A DNA stretch of 64,000 nt, taken from the NCBI GenBank assembly GCA_964036665.1, contig OZ038527.1:8339835-8403834 (forward strand). The letters run 5' to 3'. Both the position numbers and the translations under genes were made by a program. This DNA is from Gordius sp. MW1. Lineage: Eukaryota; Nematomorpha; Gordioida; Gordea; Gordiidae. The notes beneath the pieces are model-generated. The model was not told the origin of the DNA. It made no database searches and worked only from the letters and a program-made list of their open reading frames with translations. Below, piece after piece: positions 47,353 through 61,470 of the stretch. Each line of letters starts with the position of its first letter. The first letter of the stretch is position 1.

Positions 47353-50300
47353 TTTTAATTGCTATGCAATTTATGGGCTCGTTTTTGGTTGTCCGTTGTC
47401 CGTTACCCTATCTATTTGCATTGGGTATATTAGGTTATCGATTTTTAATTGCTATGCATGAGAAAGAGGTGCCCCACCCCTCATCTCTATCTCCCTCGCT
47501 GTGTTATTTTTAATTGCTATGCATAAGGCTACGTCTTAATACGCGCTACAACTTCAAGCCCGCAATTTTTTTTTCTGTCCAAATACGCGCTTCACGTTTC
47601 ATGGATACAATTACTTTATTAATCATTTTACATGTTTAGGATTGAAGTTTAGAAAATAAATATACATTATCAACTTAATATATTGTTATTAATGTTTAGG
47701 ATTGTCAAGTTTAGAAAATAAATATACATTTTATTGTCTACAATATCAACTTAATATGTTGTTATTAATGTTTAGATTGTCAAGTTTAAAATAAATATAC
47801 ATTATCAACTTAATATATTAGATTAATGTTTAGGATTGTCAAGTTTAGAAAATAAATATAGATTATCAACTTAATATATTGTTATTAATGTTTAGGATTG
47901 TCAAGTTTAGTAAATAAATATACATTTTATTGTCTACTATATCAACTTAATATATTGTTATAAATGTTTAGGATTGTCAAGTTTAGTAAATAACTATAAT
48001 TAAGCTTATACTTCAAAATACACATACCATTTTATTAGTATTTAATATAAAATAAATCATAAACATCAATTAGTTTTCAAATAATGTAGAACATTTAGTT
48101 TAAACAAAAATTTATTAGCCTACCAGACTTAAAGTGTGAAATTTTTAAGATTTAGTATACTTAAAACTCCTATAAATACAAAGCTTAAAAAGGCTGAAAA
48201 GATAGTTCAGGGTATTTGTTCACTACAAAATGTACTGATAATAAAGCTTTGCCTATATATGATTATGAGATTAACAATAACAATACATAACAGTGTGCGT
48301 CTTAATACGCGCTTTTGTAGCTAGCTTGAAAAAGCGAATGCATGTTAAAACATAGACGCGTCTTAATACGAGCGTCACGTCATTTTTGTAGTTTTGCCGT
48401 ATCAACTCAACCGCGATCAACAAGCTACAAGCTATTGAGTAAGCTATTACTGCGACCTAATATGTTTACATAGATAGACAAGATCAAGTAAAAACATTAT
48501 TAAGAAGTGTGGAAAGGCACATGAAAAGCTCCACATGAATAATTGAATGGAATAAGCCTGGGGTTTGGTGGCCACATAATGCAACTTGGCTGGTAACTAG
48601 TGTCAATTAAAATACTAACTTTAAAAGTGGATTATTGCAAAACTAAATGGAAAACACTCTGAAGAAAATAGACATAGAGACAGAGAAGCAAAGAATTCTT
48701 AGGATTTGGAAAAGACATTCCTTGATTCTCTTCTTCAAGTTTTAAAGCCTTATCTGATCCCAATAAATTTTTGTTAATAAATGTTTTACAAAACTTGTAT
48801 TTTTACATGAATAAAGTATTAAAATTATTGGAATATGAACAAATATCTCATATCTCTCTAGCTTGTTGGGTTGAAAGATATTTTCAACTGTTAGGTATTG
48901 TTATTGTTAATCTCATAATCATATATAGGCAAAGCTTTATTATCAGTACATTTTGTAGTGAACAAATACCCTAAACTATCTTTTCAGCCTTTTTAAGCTT
49001 TGTTTTTATAGGAGTTTTAAGTATACTAAATCTTAAAAATTTCACACTTTAAGTCTGGTAGGCTAATAAATTTTTGTTTAAACTAAATGTTCTACATTAT
49101 TTGAAAACTAATTGATGTTTATGATTTATTTTATATTAAATACTAATAAAATGGTATGTGTATTTTGAAGTATAAGCTTAATTATAGTTATTTACTAAAC
49201 TTGACAATCCTAAACATTAATAACAATATATTAAGTTGATATTGTAGACAATAAAATGTATATTTATTTACTAAACTTGACAATCCTAAACATTAATACA
49301 ATATATTAAGTTGATAATCTATATTTATTTTCTAAACTTGACAATCCTAAACATTAATCTAATATATTAAGTTGATAATGTATATTTATTTTAAACTTGA
49401 CAATCTAAACATTAATAACAACATATTAAGTTGATATTGTAGACAATAAAATGTATATTTATTTTCTAAACTTGGCAATCCTAAACATTAATAACAATAT
49501 ATTAAGTTGATAATGTATATTTATTTTCTAAACTTGACAATCCTAAACATGTAAAATGATTAATAAAGTAATTGTATCCATGAAACGTGAAGCGCGTATT
49601 TGGACAGAAAAAAAAATTGCGGGCTTGAAGTTGTAGCGCGTATTAAGACGTAGCCTAAGAGGTGCCCCACCCCTCATCTCTATCTCCCTCGCTGTGTTAT
49701 ATATAAGATTTGTTAAATTATCTATTATATAAACATAAATAAAAGTTGTTTACTTTTAATTGCTATGCAATTTAACTAGTTATATAATAAGCATAAATAA
49801 AAGTTGTTTACTTTTAATTGCTATGCAATTTAACTAGTTTTTGTTATATAATAAACATAGATAAAAGTTGTTTACTTTTAATGCTATGCAATTTAACTAG
49901 TTATATAATAAACATAAATAAAAGTTGTTTACTTTTTAATTGCTATGTAATTTAACTAGTTTTGGGGTTAGAATCCCGGAGTTTTTTTTGACTCTTATGA
50001 TTGTTCTTGTTACTATCATTGATAATAAGAATTTTTGGCCGTCCGCTGGCTGCTGACCAATGAAAAAAATGACCATTGGCCAAAATGTGAATCGAAATTA
50101 TTTTTTTCGTTTTTTTTTGACTATTATGATTGTTCCTGTTTCTACCATTGCTATTATGACTTTTTGGCCGTCCGCTGGCTGCTGACCAATGTTATATAAT
50201 AAACATAAATAAAAGATGTTTACTTCTAATTGCTATGCAATTTAACTAGTTTTGGGGTTAGAATCCCGGAGTTTTTTTTGACTCTTATGATTGTTCTTGT

Positions 50301-51396
50301 TACTATCATTGATAATAAGACTTTTTGGCCGTCCGCTGGCTGCTGACCAATGAAAAAAATGACCATTGGCCAAAATGTGAATCCGAGTTTATTTGTTCGT
50401 TTTTTTTTTAACTATTATGATTGTTCCTGTTACTACCATTGCTATTATGACTTTTTGGCCGTCCGTTGGCTGCTGACCAATGGAAAAAATGACCATTGGC
50501 CAAAATGTGAATCGAAATTATTTTTTTCGTTTTTTTTGACTATTATGATTGTTCCTGTTCCTACCATTGCTATTATGACTTTTTGGCCGTCCGCAGGCTG
50601 CTGACCAATGGAATAAAATGACCATTGACCAAAATGTGATTCGAAAATTGTTTTTTCGTTTTTTTTTGACTATTATAAATTTATATCCACTTTTACCGTG
50701 TCCTGCCTGCTGACCAATGGAAAAAAATGACCATTGGCCAAAATGTGATTCGAAATTTTTTTTTTCGTTTTTTTTTACTATTATGAATTTATATCCACTT
50801 TTACCGTGTCCTGGCTGCTGACCAATGGAAAAAAATGACCATTGGCCAAAATGTGTTTCGAAAATTTTTTTTTCCGTTTTTTTGGCTATCATTGACTTAT
50901 AGAGTATCTGTGGGTACTGACCAATAGAGAAAAAGTGACCATTGGCCAAATTTTTGATTTTTTTAATTAAAAATTGTTCAAATTCAACAAAAAATTTCTC
51001 CCAACAATTCTGCAAATTCTTAACATTGTGTTGTTTTATAATATAATGTTTGTTAGACCCATAATCACTAAAGGCCATAAAAACTAATGTAATACGCAAC
51101 TAGATGCAAACACTAAATCTAACCCTTGCCTATATTACATTTTGCCGTTATTACATTTTGCCTATAATGGAAAATTTGTATAAATAATTTATTAATCATT
51201 AGGCATTTAATACCCCCCTATAGGCATTCTCGCCCCTTCCCACCTTTCTCGCCCATAAATTGCATAGCAAATATGATACATTTATACGAAGTACAGATGA
51301 GTCGTCCCCCCTTCCCTTCCCCTCTTCCCTTCCCCTCTTCCCTTCCCCTCTTCCCTTCCCTTCTCCCCCTTCCCACGAGGGTCGAAGGCCCGAGTT
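47353..51396 (-). repeat. Composite tandem-repeat element, copy 2, split by a foldback element
   Basis: Inverted relative to copy 1 and collinear with it: terminal ttttaattgctatgcaatttatgggctcg (positions 47353-47381), gaggtgccccacccctcatc units, ~58-bp units with aattgctatgcaattt (about 49750-49975), the ~129-bp units with gaccattggccaaaatgtga (about 49980-50880), the ggcaaaatgtaata region (about 51130-51170), the cccttcccctctt tract (51307-51371) and the gtcgaaggcccgag end. The foldback element at 47527-49655 interrupts it. Confidence 0.88.
47527..49655. mobile_element. Foldback element with ~760-bp inverted arms and TAA duplication
   Basis: Left arm 47527-48286 and right arm 48895-49655 are near-perfect reverse complements. 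Arms begin GGCTACGTCTTAATACGCGC and contain about six copies of a 60-75-bp unit (tttaggattgtcaagtttag..). The 608-bp loop carries further gtcttaatacgcg strings. TAA flanks both ends (47524-47526, 49656-49658). The empty site (atgcataagaggtgcccc, read on the minus strand near 14410-14425) survives in composite copy 1. No transposase inside. The TAA duplication and GGC ends suggest mobilisation by a PIF/Harbinger-type enzyme. Confidence 0.9.
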
Positions 51397-52255
51397 TTAT
51401 ATCTAATTTATGATGTAATTAAAAAAATATACGAGTGATTTGTAAACTATTAAATAATAAAAGCTTAATGATTGTATAATGTAAAACCATCCATTAATAA
51501 TAATATTAAAATAGCAAAATAAATTTAAATAATTTAATTTAAAATTTAACATGATTGTGAATAGGAAATTAATGTAATTTGCACGTTTTCAAACTTCTTA
51601 TTCATTACACTTAAAGCCTCAAAGGAGTTTTATAATTTTGCACAGAATATATTTATAATTACAAAAGGGATTAAAACTTAATCTCTCAGTTAAAATCAGA
51701 ATTCACAATGCCAAAAGTAATTAATAAAAAACTTGTAAACCGTTAAAATTGTAATAAGTATTTATACTGTTTTACACCTTTCTTATACTATGTAAATACA
51801 ATCATTTAGAGTCAAGAAGTTGTTATTTAATATGGGCTCATGGGATTAATAAAATGTGTACGAGGGAGAGGGTTCCAATATTTAGAGGGATCATCATCAA
51901 GAGTGAAACAGTAAATAACTTTTCAATTTCCTATTATAATGCAAGAGGTATATGAGCGAAACTAGAACGGTTCTTGTAAGTTATTAGTAATATCTAATGT
52001 GTTCTTCAAAGACACAGTTTTATCTAAAAATATTCATAATTAATATTATTGTTCCTCAAAATTTGAATATATTTTATCATAATTAAATGCAGGAAAAAAT
52101 GATTGTATTTCTGAAATAGTCATTTTAACTTTTATTTAAAAAACACATATTTCTTGGCTTTACCAATTTTTTTTTATATCTTGATATATTATATTGTTAT
52201 TAAATTTTTGACAAAAAATACCAATTTATAGTTTGTATATTACTAGGCTTTCATT
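51397..52255. other. AT-rich DNA, no gene seen
   Basis: Nothing recognised on either strand. Confidence 0.4.
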
Positions 52256-52261
52256 TACTTC

Positions 52262-54480
52262 ATCGCATATTTGCTCCCACACTCTTGGGGTTTGTTTAAT
52301 CAAGATCTTCCATCTTGATCAGGTAAGGTTTATTCTTATTCATCATAACTTTTTACATCTGCCCTTTCAACATAACACGAAATCGTTCTATCCGCACCTG
52401 AATATCTAATATTATTTTCTATATCACCTGCAACTATCTTAGCGATACCCATGGGGGTAGCCAGGTTTCTGATTAGGGGAGGGGCAAAAGTTGTTTAAGT
52501 TCAATTAAGGGGGGGGGGCAAAACATAAATTTTTTAATTTTTAAGAGTTTTTGTATTAAAAATTATTTTTTGTCATTTAGGGGAGGTGGCGCCGCCCCCT
52601 GGCTAAGCCCACGGCGATACCCATTTAACTCGTAACGCGTCATCGTTTTGATCGAGCTTTGTGTACCTTAAGCCTTAGCCTATCAATCTTAACTCGGTGA
52701 TTTGTCTAAACTACGTACCTTTTAATGCCTATGTTTCACTTACGCAGAGTAAGGCTGGTCTTAGGATATGTACTCTGCTCCGCTTTGGCAGGCCACATTG
52801 CATCAAAGATAGTTCGCCATCCTTCTTTTTTGAATCCCTGCGCTGAAAGCATTCGTGAATATAACCTCTTGATGCAGCATCAAACCAAATTCTGAAAACC
52901 TGTATATTTCCTGGTGCTTTTTATAGTCATCAAGCAGCGGCTAGGCGCCTGTGACTTTCATCTCTATGTATACAGTTTCTCGATTATTTAGTTTTAAACA
53001 ATATTTAACTAACTATTGACCCTTCTTCAAATTCTACTTTTTTGTCTCTTCGTATAGTAACATAACATTGTCATATAGCTTACACCAAGGAGATGGCTTT
53101 TGTCTGTCCCTGGTCATCGCTTCCATAATTATATTCAATAAGATTTATGCAGGCTCAATTTGATTCAATCTAGCCGAAAGGGTTTATACTTCCCCATTGT
53201 CGATCTAGCATGAAACTTAAAGCTTCATAAATATTTTCCTAAAATGGGCATTTTTAGAATATTTTTCTTTTTAAGCACCACTATCAATCATAATACCCCA
53301 TGTAATAAACCTTCTCCAGATTAATAAAGACCATATGTATCTATCTTTTCTTTTCCCCATATTTACCCATCATTTGCCCGGGCGAAGTTCATGCCACTGT
53401 GGATAGGCACCGGCCACAAATCCAAACTGGTTAGTTAGTATGTCCATTTTGTACTACAATCTTTCTATCACAATTTATCCATAAATTTTGAGAAGTGATA
53501 AGGTAGCTTTATACCTCTCTATTAGTCACACTCCTGAAGATCACCCTAGTCCTAAAATAGGGGTAAAGCATCTGCTTAGCCAGACATCACGATTATGCTT
53601 CTCCCTTTGCTAATTTGCAAATTAGCCTCTTGCCCCCTTTATGATCGAGTTCCTAACCATTGCCTGTTTTGGTCTCCTGAAACCTTATTGCCACTTCTTT
53701 TAGTTAGCGAATAGCGTTTCTCATTCCTCGTCTACGTTCCGTTCTAACTTTATTGTACCACTAAGTGTATAAGCTTTCTGATAAATATATTGCCTATCGA
53801 TATTTCCATCAACATTTCATCTCTAATTAATGGTATATATATTTCTTCTTTCCTGAAATAATCCTCTTTGTGATTCCATAAGCATATAATAAGCTTACCA
53901 TTTTTGCAAGTAAAAATGTGATCTTTGCGCTTTTGAAAGTAAGTGATAACTATCGCCATGTCCTTTCTACCCTTCCTTGTTCTTTAGGTGATGCCCATAT
54001 GCTCTTTCATTCATATCCGTGGCAGAAGTTTTGTACGCGACCCTTGAAGTCTACCCCATAATCATTTCCTTCTCCTATTCCAATGATCAGTCATATTTTG
54101 TCTTCAAACTCCCAATTTAAGGATCACATAAACACATGGAAGGTAGAGGACCTCCCTGACTTGCAATCTTCACCCCTTTACCAATTCTAAGCTTTTGACT
54201 CCCACTACCCTGTCTTTGAGCAATTCGTTTGCAACATATTAATCCCATTTCAACTATTTGCTGATGCACAATATAACAAATATTCTCGGCTTCCGAGCTT
54301 TGGTTCCATCCCACATTGTTTCTTATACACGTGATGTATGGCTTGGCATCATAGTCGCATTACACGGGCAGAAATTGAACTGCACGTTATTTGAAGAGGA
54401 AGCCCTAGCTTTCTAATATAGATTTTCATTTCTAACCTTTCGACATGGGCAGCTTATGCTGGTTTCGACATGAGCCAACC
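52262..54480 (-). mobile_element. Decayed non-LTR retrotransposon (LINE), copy C
   Basis: The 3' end, with ctcttggggtttgtttaatcaag near 52285, resembles the 3' ends of copies A and B. On the minus strand, fragments of the reverse transcriptase and the C-terminal region are visible (for example a relic of DLHMVFIDLEKAYD near 53310-53340), heavily broken. It is older than copies A and B by appearance. A MITE is inserted at 52450. The 5' border is uncertain. Confidence 0.7.
52450..52613. mobile_element. hAT-like MITE with perfect 8-bp target duplication, inside LINE copy C
   Basis: Begins catgggggtagcc and ends ggctaagcccacg. gcgatacc is duplicated exactly at 52442-52449 and 52614-52621. Confidence 0.92.
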
Positions 54481-54569
54481 CTCTACTTTTTACAGATGAG
54501 CTGTCGTCAATAATGTTATTATTCTTTATTTGAAAAATTGGAAAATAAAAATTATATTTTTCACTTATT

Positions 54570-54665
54570 TAAGGGCGTAGCCTGGATTAGATGGGAAGGG
54601 GGTAAGGATTAAAGTGGTTAAGAGAGGAACAAATTGATAATTTTTTAAGATTTCAGCCATAACTA
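54570..54665. mobile_element. Truncated CATGGGCGTAGCC-family MITE
   Basis: Starts aagggcgtagcctgg and continues with a G-rich stretch and ttttttaagatttcagccataa, like the 5' half of better copies. The right end was not found. Confidence 0.5.
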
Positions 54666-57333
54666 TGTTACATGTTTTTTCGTTTAATTTGTAAACTAGC
54701 GACTGCGCCTTGAAGCCTCTCCTTGGCATACTCATGGATCTATTGCATACTATCAACTCATTTTGAAATTATAACTGGCATATATTTTACTAATTAGCCT
54801 ACTTAGAGATTAAATGGTAGTAATCATTTATTTTGTATTTTGATCACTGGCATTTATATTTCTAAATAATTAAAATTTAGGGAAAAATAGATGAATTAAT
54901 AAATTTAGACAAATTAAACAAATTAGTAGCTATATTAAAGAGTGAATATGATAGGGTCAAGCATATAATACGAAATTTTGGCACTAAATTGATAATTTAG
55001 TAAATAATTTATTAAAAAATTGATTTCGGAATTATTATATTTTTACTTTTTTTAATTTAGATAAACAAAAAATCCAGAAAGCCCCGTGTAAACAAACGTT
55101 CATCTTGGCAAGCATAAAATTAACGTGAATTAAAGATATGGCGAATATTGACCAGTTAGGCTGATTAAGGCTACATCCGCACCACTAATTTTAATAAAGA
55201 TTTATATTATTAATAATTAATCATTATTATACGCGTTAATAATAACTAATTAAATCAAAACTTAATTGCGCTTACTAAAACTCACAAGAGCATGCTATCT
55301 CTAGGTTTCGTTTAGAGAGATAATTTAGTAAGGCTCTAAAATATCTATCAATTAAAGGTTAAATTAAATTAATTTTACTAAAATTCTTAAATTGCGAAGA
55401 GTTGATCACGCGTCAATATCTAGCTGTAAGGCTCTGGGGAAAAGCGAAGCTGATTAAATTTGTTTTAACAAAATTTGATTTTCTTAAAATCCAATTTGAG
55501 ATTTATGGAAAATGAGTGCTTGCTAAAAATATGATTTCAATCTTTTGTGCTTCGCAGAAAGTTCTAATTAGAAGTCGTATCAATATCTTACTAGCACGTG
55601 AACAAATGTAATTTTACTTTTCTGCAAGTTATTGAAGGAATTTAGATTCTTGCTATAATTGCATCTTGTGCGTCTTAGTGTGGATTTTCCTTGTGGTATT
55701 TGACATGACATAACAAAAAATGACGCCACGACCATAAAAATTTCCTGTTTTTGTGTAAGCTTTTGGATAATTTACCTTTGACCATAAATTTCATAATCGA
55801 ATCACGTACTTTAATTTTTACTAACAGAATTTAATTTTATAAGCTACTTTATACAAAAAAGATTCACATTCACAACCTTACCGTTATTTCACATCTTGTC
55901 GTTTTTATTTCAAATTAAAATATAACAATTTAAGTTTTATGTTTAACTTCCTCTCAAGGAACTGCGTTATTATAATTTATCATTATTTGATACAAATTTG
56001 GGAAAATAATTGTTTAAATTGTCAAGATAAAAATTAATCAGGCAATCAGCTAATTTACTCATTTAATATTTTATAAATGTGTGATCAATCAGTATTGTGA
56101 TTTTATTTATTTTAAGGCCAACTGAAAGGTACCAATTGATTTATTTTTGACAAAAGTAAAAGCGAAACAACACTATTTTGCGGAACGGGTATAGAGAACA
56201 AAGCTTAAGGATTATATAATAAAAATAACTTGGGGGAAGGGGGCAAAAATGTCAGTTATGATTTTTAATTTTGAAAATTACAGTCGGGAAATAAAAAAAG
56301 CAGCTAATTTGGGTGTTAAATGTTTAAATTACGTCCAAACCCTAAAGGCCTGCTAGGTTTAAATACAATTAATAAATTAGAATGTTTGATGCCCTTAAAT
56401 AAGTTATGGCGATAGAAAAGATTCTGATTTTTAGTTATGGCGTCATTGTTGATATAACAAATTAAGGACTTTCATATGGAATACGAATATTTAATATACG
56501 TGCTTTATTAACATTTTACACTATTTATAAAATAAATTTAAAAATTATGTTGAAAATAATTTTTTCTAAATACATTTGTGAAAAATAATTTGAAAGGTCA
56601 CCAAAATATTTGATTCCAAATCATGATATTTTGTAATGGTGTTTTACGATAAATTACTAAAGTAAAATACTGTGCCTATTTTATATAATCATAATTTTAA
56701 CAACGCTTTGTTTGATTGTCATTTTTAATTAAAAGTAAAGTTAAAGAGAAAAATTGTTTGAACAAAAATTAATTTAAAATATAAACAACTCGGAATTGGT
56801 ATTATCTTTCATATATAAACTTAATCATTAAACTAGGTCTTTCGGATCTAGCCAGGGCCACTGCCCTGAACTTCTCCAGCACCCCCGGTCCCCGTTTTGT
56901 TTTTAGCCTTAATTCTAGGGTTCTATACTTCATTAACGCGTGGCATCAGGGGGGGGGGGCTTGGCAATGCCCAAGCTCACACCGGTTGCTTTGATAATTA
57001 ACAATTATATTTGCAATAATTGGTTACACTGCGATCGGTCCAAGTTCGGCTTAATCCCAATGTTTGTTTGTTTTTTGTCCGGGCCCCCCCTCCAAATATT
57101 TTATTTAAACCGATACTTTTAGACAAATTTTAAAATATAAATAATATTTAGTTAAGTATATATATATATCATTATGATCAAATGCAAAATAATTTCAGAT
57201 ATGAAAATGTTTGTCAATATAGCATGGTTAAGGACTATGTAGACATACTCTAGTCAGGCCTAAAAAATGGATTTTGTCCTTGGGACCGGGTCTGACAAAC
57301 TAAATTCCAACAGCCGTATTTATTTTTAATAAA
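54666..57333. other. Non-coding DNA; from about 55870 it matches unit A
   Basis: No gene recognised. Shared anchors with 35730-36500 include cacatcttgtcgtttttatt and atacgtgctttattaa. A G-run occurs at 56949. Confidence 0.4.
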
Positions 57334-57511
57334 CATGGGCGTAGCCAGGAGGGGCAGGGGGAGGGGCGGCCCCCCCCCCCCCACCCTAATTGACGAAGAA
57401 AAATTTCAATCCAAAAACCCTAAAAGATTTTTATGTTTTGCCCCTCCCCCTCCGCCTAATTGAGATGTTAAACTTCCCCCCCCCCTCATCCAAAACCTAT
57501 CTAAGCCCATG
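57334..57511. mobile_element. hAT-like MITE (CATGGGCGTAGCC family)
   Basis: Begins catgggcgtagccagg and ends aacctatctaagcccatg. G- and C-runs inside. The flanks ttaataaa and ataataga match at 6 of 8. Confidence 0.82.
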
Positions 57512-57740
57512 ATAATAGACATCACTTTATTCCAAATTCTAGTTTTCCATTATAAGCCAGCAAGTTGGATAGGACACCACTGGAAACCTCACGACACGCC
57601 AGGCCAATTGTGGGCCCATAAAATATATAAAATTAGATTTTTGTATTATGTTAATGCTCCTAATATTTTATAATAAATCAATACATGCATGACTAATTAA
57701 TCAATACTTTGTGTTATTAAAGAGCAATAACAAATATAAT

Positions 57741-57764
57741 AACAACCCCCCCCCCCCCCCCCCC
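57741..57764. repeat. Poly-C run
   Basis: About 18 consecutive C residues in otherwise AT-rich DNA. Similar runs occur near 25184, 40262 and 62791. Confidence 0.8.
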
Positions 57765-58737
57765 TAGAATTCATAGCATATAAATGCTGCTTCTCTGAGT
57801 TGTATTTAGAGCCTAGGTTTACAACTTAACAAATAAACCAGCCGATGCCGGGTAAGGGGTCTAGGGTGTAGCCCCTGGAGAGGTCAAAAGGACCCAGAAG
57901 ACAAAAATCAAATACGCCACAAAGCCATTATAATATTTAAACAATGAAGACGGGCCAATTGAAGCTAATTACTAAATAAAAATTTGCGATACCTTTACTC
58001 TCTTCCATTAGAATCTAAAGTTTAAATTGATAATTTTTTTTATTAAAAATCTTTATTAGGTAAAATCTATATATATGAAAAATATAAAACACGATCAATG
58101 AATAAATAAAAAGCGCGACTACTCTTCATTTTCATCGAGGGCCAGAGGCCAGGTGTCGGAAAATGCCTTATAATTGTATTTGGCTATTAAAATTCCTATT
58201 TTTTGGCAAAAGCAATTTGCATGCTGTCTTATTTTACCATATATAAATAATTAATCATTACAATTTAAACATGATTATACCCTGAACATTGCTTGAAATC
58301 AGATCTTTATTGATTCAATAAAAACACTGGGTAAGGCATTTAAATTAATAATTAATCTAATAAATATAAATCTTTAGTTAATGATAGAGAAAATAGAATT
58401 TAAATTTTAGGCATATTTTTTTACCATCTCATTGTTATTAATATTATCTATTCAGCTTAACGTTTGTAAACGGCATTTGTTTTGTATAAAAAATTGACTA
58501 ATAATATTATACTTTTATCAGCTTCTTCCTTCATTATATATCTCTCGAAACTTGAAACTATAATATTTCTATAAATTCTCAGAAGTTTCATTATTTTAGT
58601 TATAAATATTATCGTTTTCATTTATATAAATATACAAATTTATTAATGTAAGTTCCAACATTAAAAATTATTATTTTGTTATGATACTTTCATTTAGCAT
58701 AATGATTTGTAATTTTTTTATAAATTAGATTTGTAAC

Positions 58738-58899
58738 CATGGGCGTAGTCAGGGGGGCAGGAGAGGGGCCCTAAATTACGAGAGAGAAAAAAATTTTGAA
58801 TGCAAAAACGTTGAAAAAAATATATGTTTTGCCCCCCTCTTATTGAACTTTTAAACGTTTTGCCCCCCCCCCCTAATCCAAAACCTGGCTACGCCCATG
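58738..58899. mobile_element. hAT-like MITE (CATGGGCGTAGCC family)
   Basis: Begins catgggcgtagtcagg and ends acctggctacgcccatg. Very similar to the copy at 17212-17367. The flanks tttgtaac and tatgttac match at 6 of 8. Confidence 0.87.
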
Positions 58900-59303
58900 T
58901 ATGTTACACTAGATAAGTAGCATCGCAAATTAAAGACAATTTTTCATGTTTTTGGTAAATTTGATAACTCTGAAAAAAATAAAAAAAACCTAATATTGCA
59001 AAATACTAATGATGAACCCTTGAATTGCTCAAAATTGTGAAATTTTAAATGATAATATTGCACGTTAAATATTAAAAGGTTCTGGGTCCTTTAATTTAAA
59101 TCAAACCAAATAAATCAATTATAACCGAAAACTCATTATATTGCACACGCAAAGGCTGTGTTTAATTGTTTATTAGAAGAACAGCTTTAATACATTTACT
59201 TGTTGATTCAAGAGATGAATGAAAATTGGCAAATATAGTTCGTTCGGTTTTTTATTTTTTATTACCATCCTTACTTCATTTTACTAAAGCTTAAAATAGA
59301 TAG

Positions 59304-59340
59304 TTTTAATTGCTATGCAATTTATGGGCTTGCTTTTTTA
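59304..59340. repeat. Solo end fragment of the composite element
   Basis: ttttaattgctatgcaattt followed by atgggcttgctttttt is the terminal module of the composite element, found here alone inside unit C. Confidence 0.65.
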
Positions 59341-61470
59341 TTAAATAGATTTTTAATAAAGTAAATAAATAAATATATTAATGCTGAAAGTAATATTGAC
59401 TGACTATTTTTTGTTATTATTATAGCAATTTAAGTCAAATTGTAAATCCTACCACAAATATAATTATTCTAAATAACTGAACCCACAATTTTCAGTAACA
59501 AATTTAAGTTAAGAATAAATCATTTTGTTTATTTATAGCATAAAATTACTAATAAGAATGATATATTTCAAATAGTATAGAAATAATTTAGATTTAATAA
59601 AATGTCACAACAGTCAATTTTAAAATTTCCATTATTGATAAAGTCTCTTTTAATATTTCTTTAATGATTATGTGAGAGGCTCAGCTTTTAAATTGTCTTC
59701 AATAAATAATTCTTTTATTTAATAAAAGGACAATAAGTATTTAGAGACTACCAACGAGAAATTTATTTTAATGCATAATGAGAAAATACAAAATCATTAA
59801 GCTCTAAGTGTAATATTAGGAGATAAGTGTAATATTATAATATATAGAAAAACCTGACTTATTATTAAAAGCAACACAGATAATTTTTCGCCCCGTATGG
59901 TTTCTTTCAAAAAACAACAATTTCTTCCTCCAATTACTCCATAAATATTTAAACAGTATTCAAAAGCATTATATATAAACAGCGGTGATTTATAATAAAA
60001 TTTGAATTAATTCAATATTCACGTTTTAGCCTTATTATAAAATATTTGCTTTGATCAAATTTAATGAGAGTTGTTAAAGCTCCTCAAAAAATTGATCTAT
60101 TTTATCGTTTCTTTCCTGAAATATAGATCTAGTAGTTCCAAGTTTAATTTTGTCAAAAGGAATAAGGTTATTCAGTTTCTCTATAAACTTATATACCTAT
60201 TATTATACAAGGCATATAATTAAATTAGCGTTACAGTTTTTTGTTAAATATAAATCAATGTTAAAAATGTATTGTATTAAAAAATTTCACCGAAATACAA
60301 GTTATTTTATCTTTAAAACAGTAGTTAACTGAAATAAAATTTCCGTCAGCGCCGTAGAGGAAATAACAACATTATATTTAATTAAAATATATTATAGGTA
60401 AGAGGAAATCTTGAGTTGTAACTATATTCATTAAAATTGACATTTGCCTAGATTTATGTTTTATTTTTATTAGTATACCAAATCTAAGTCTAAGGAAGAA
60501 CTTTGCCGTGATTTTGCTCGCGCCTGCCGTCTTAAAGAATAAAACCATATTAACTTGTTTAACTCTTCATTTGGCTTATACTCGTTATTAATGGCCAATA
60601 TGACTTAGAAATTTAAGTTGCTATCAAATTATATTGTGATAAAGCTTGAGATTTTACATATATTCAGGTCTTTATAATTGATTTGAGCCAACAAAGTTTT
60701 TTATGACCATATGTTAGTAATTTCAGCCACATTAGGATACAAATTTTTGGTTATTTTTACGGGCCTATTATATTTTATCTCTCCAAATATTTAAGAAAAC
60801 AAATGTGTTATTAATATAAGGAAACTAATGTATTAATAAATCTAAGGTTGGCACTATTTATTTAAAAATACTGACAAGAATATTTTTCTCGGGTCGAAAA
60901 AGATGAGGCCGCAAAAATTATCACTATTAAACTATGGATTTTTTTTGTAAAAACGTCACGTATTTTTAAACATTTAAAATTAATATTACCGAAAAAATTA
61001 ATTAATTGCTATGAAATATGTGTAATTTGTTATTTCATATTTCTTTTTTCTTTTGGCAATAATCTCATCGCCTCAGCAAATTGTACCAATTTTTTAGAAT
61101 TTTGATTTATTTTTCTAAGAATAATAAACAATATAATTCCACCATAATCTATCAAATATTTTAATTTATTAGTTAGTTATGTTTAAAAATATAACTTAAA
61201 TTTTTTAATTAATTGCTGCAATTTATGGTTTATATATATAACTATAAAGATCTGTATATTTGTAAACTACTTATTTATATTTAAATAAATTCAAAAAAAA
61301 GTCTAACCCTTATAGCATTATCATTGCTCTGCAACCCGATAATCAAAAAAATCCAGTCTTCTAGAACTATTTTACGCTAAAATATTACTACCGTTTATTA
61401 AGTAATTATAAAAATTAATCATGTATCGTTCTATCCTTATTAAAAATATTAATCAAACTATCCAAATTTT

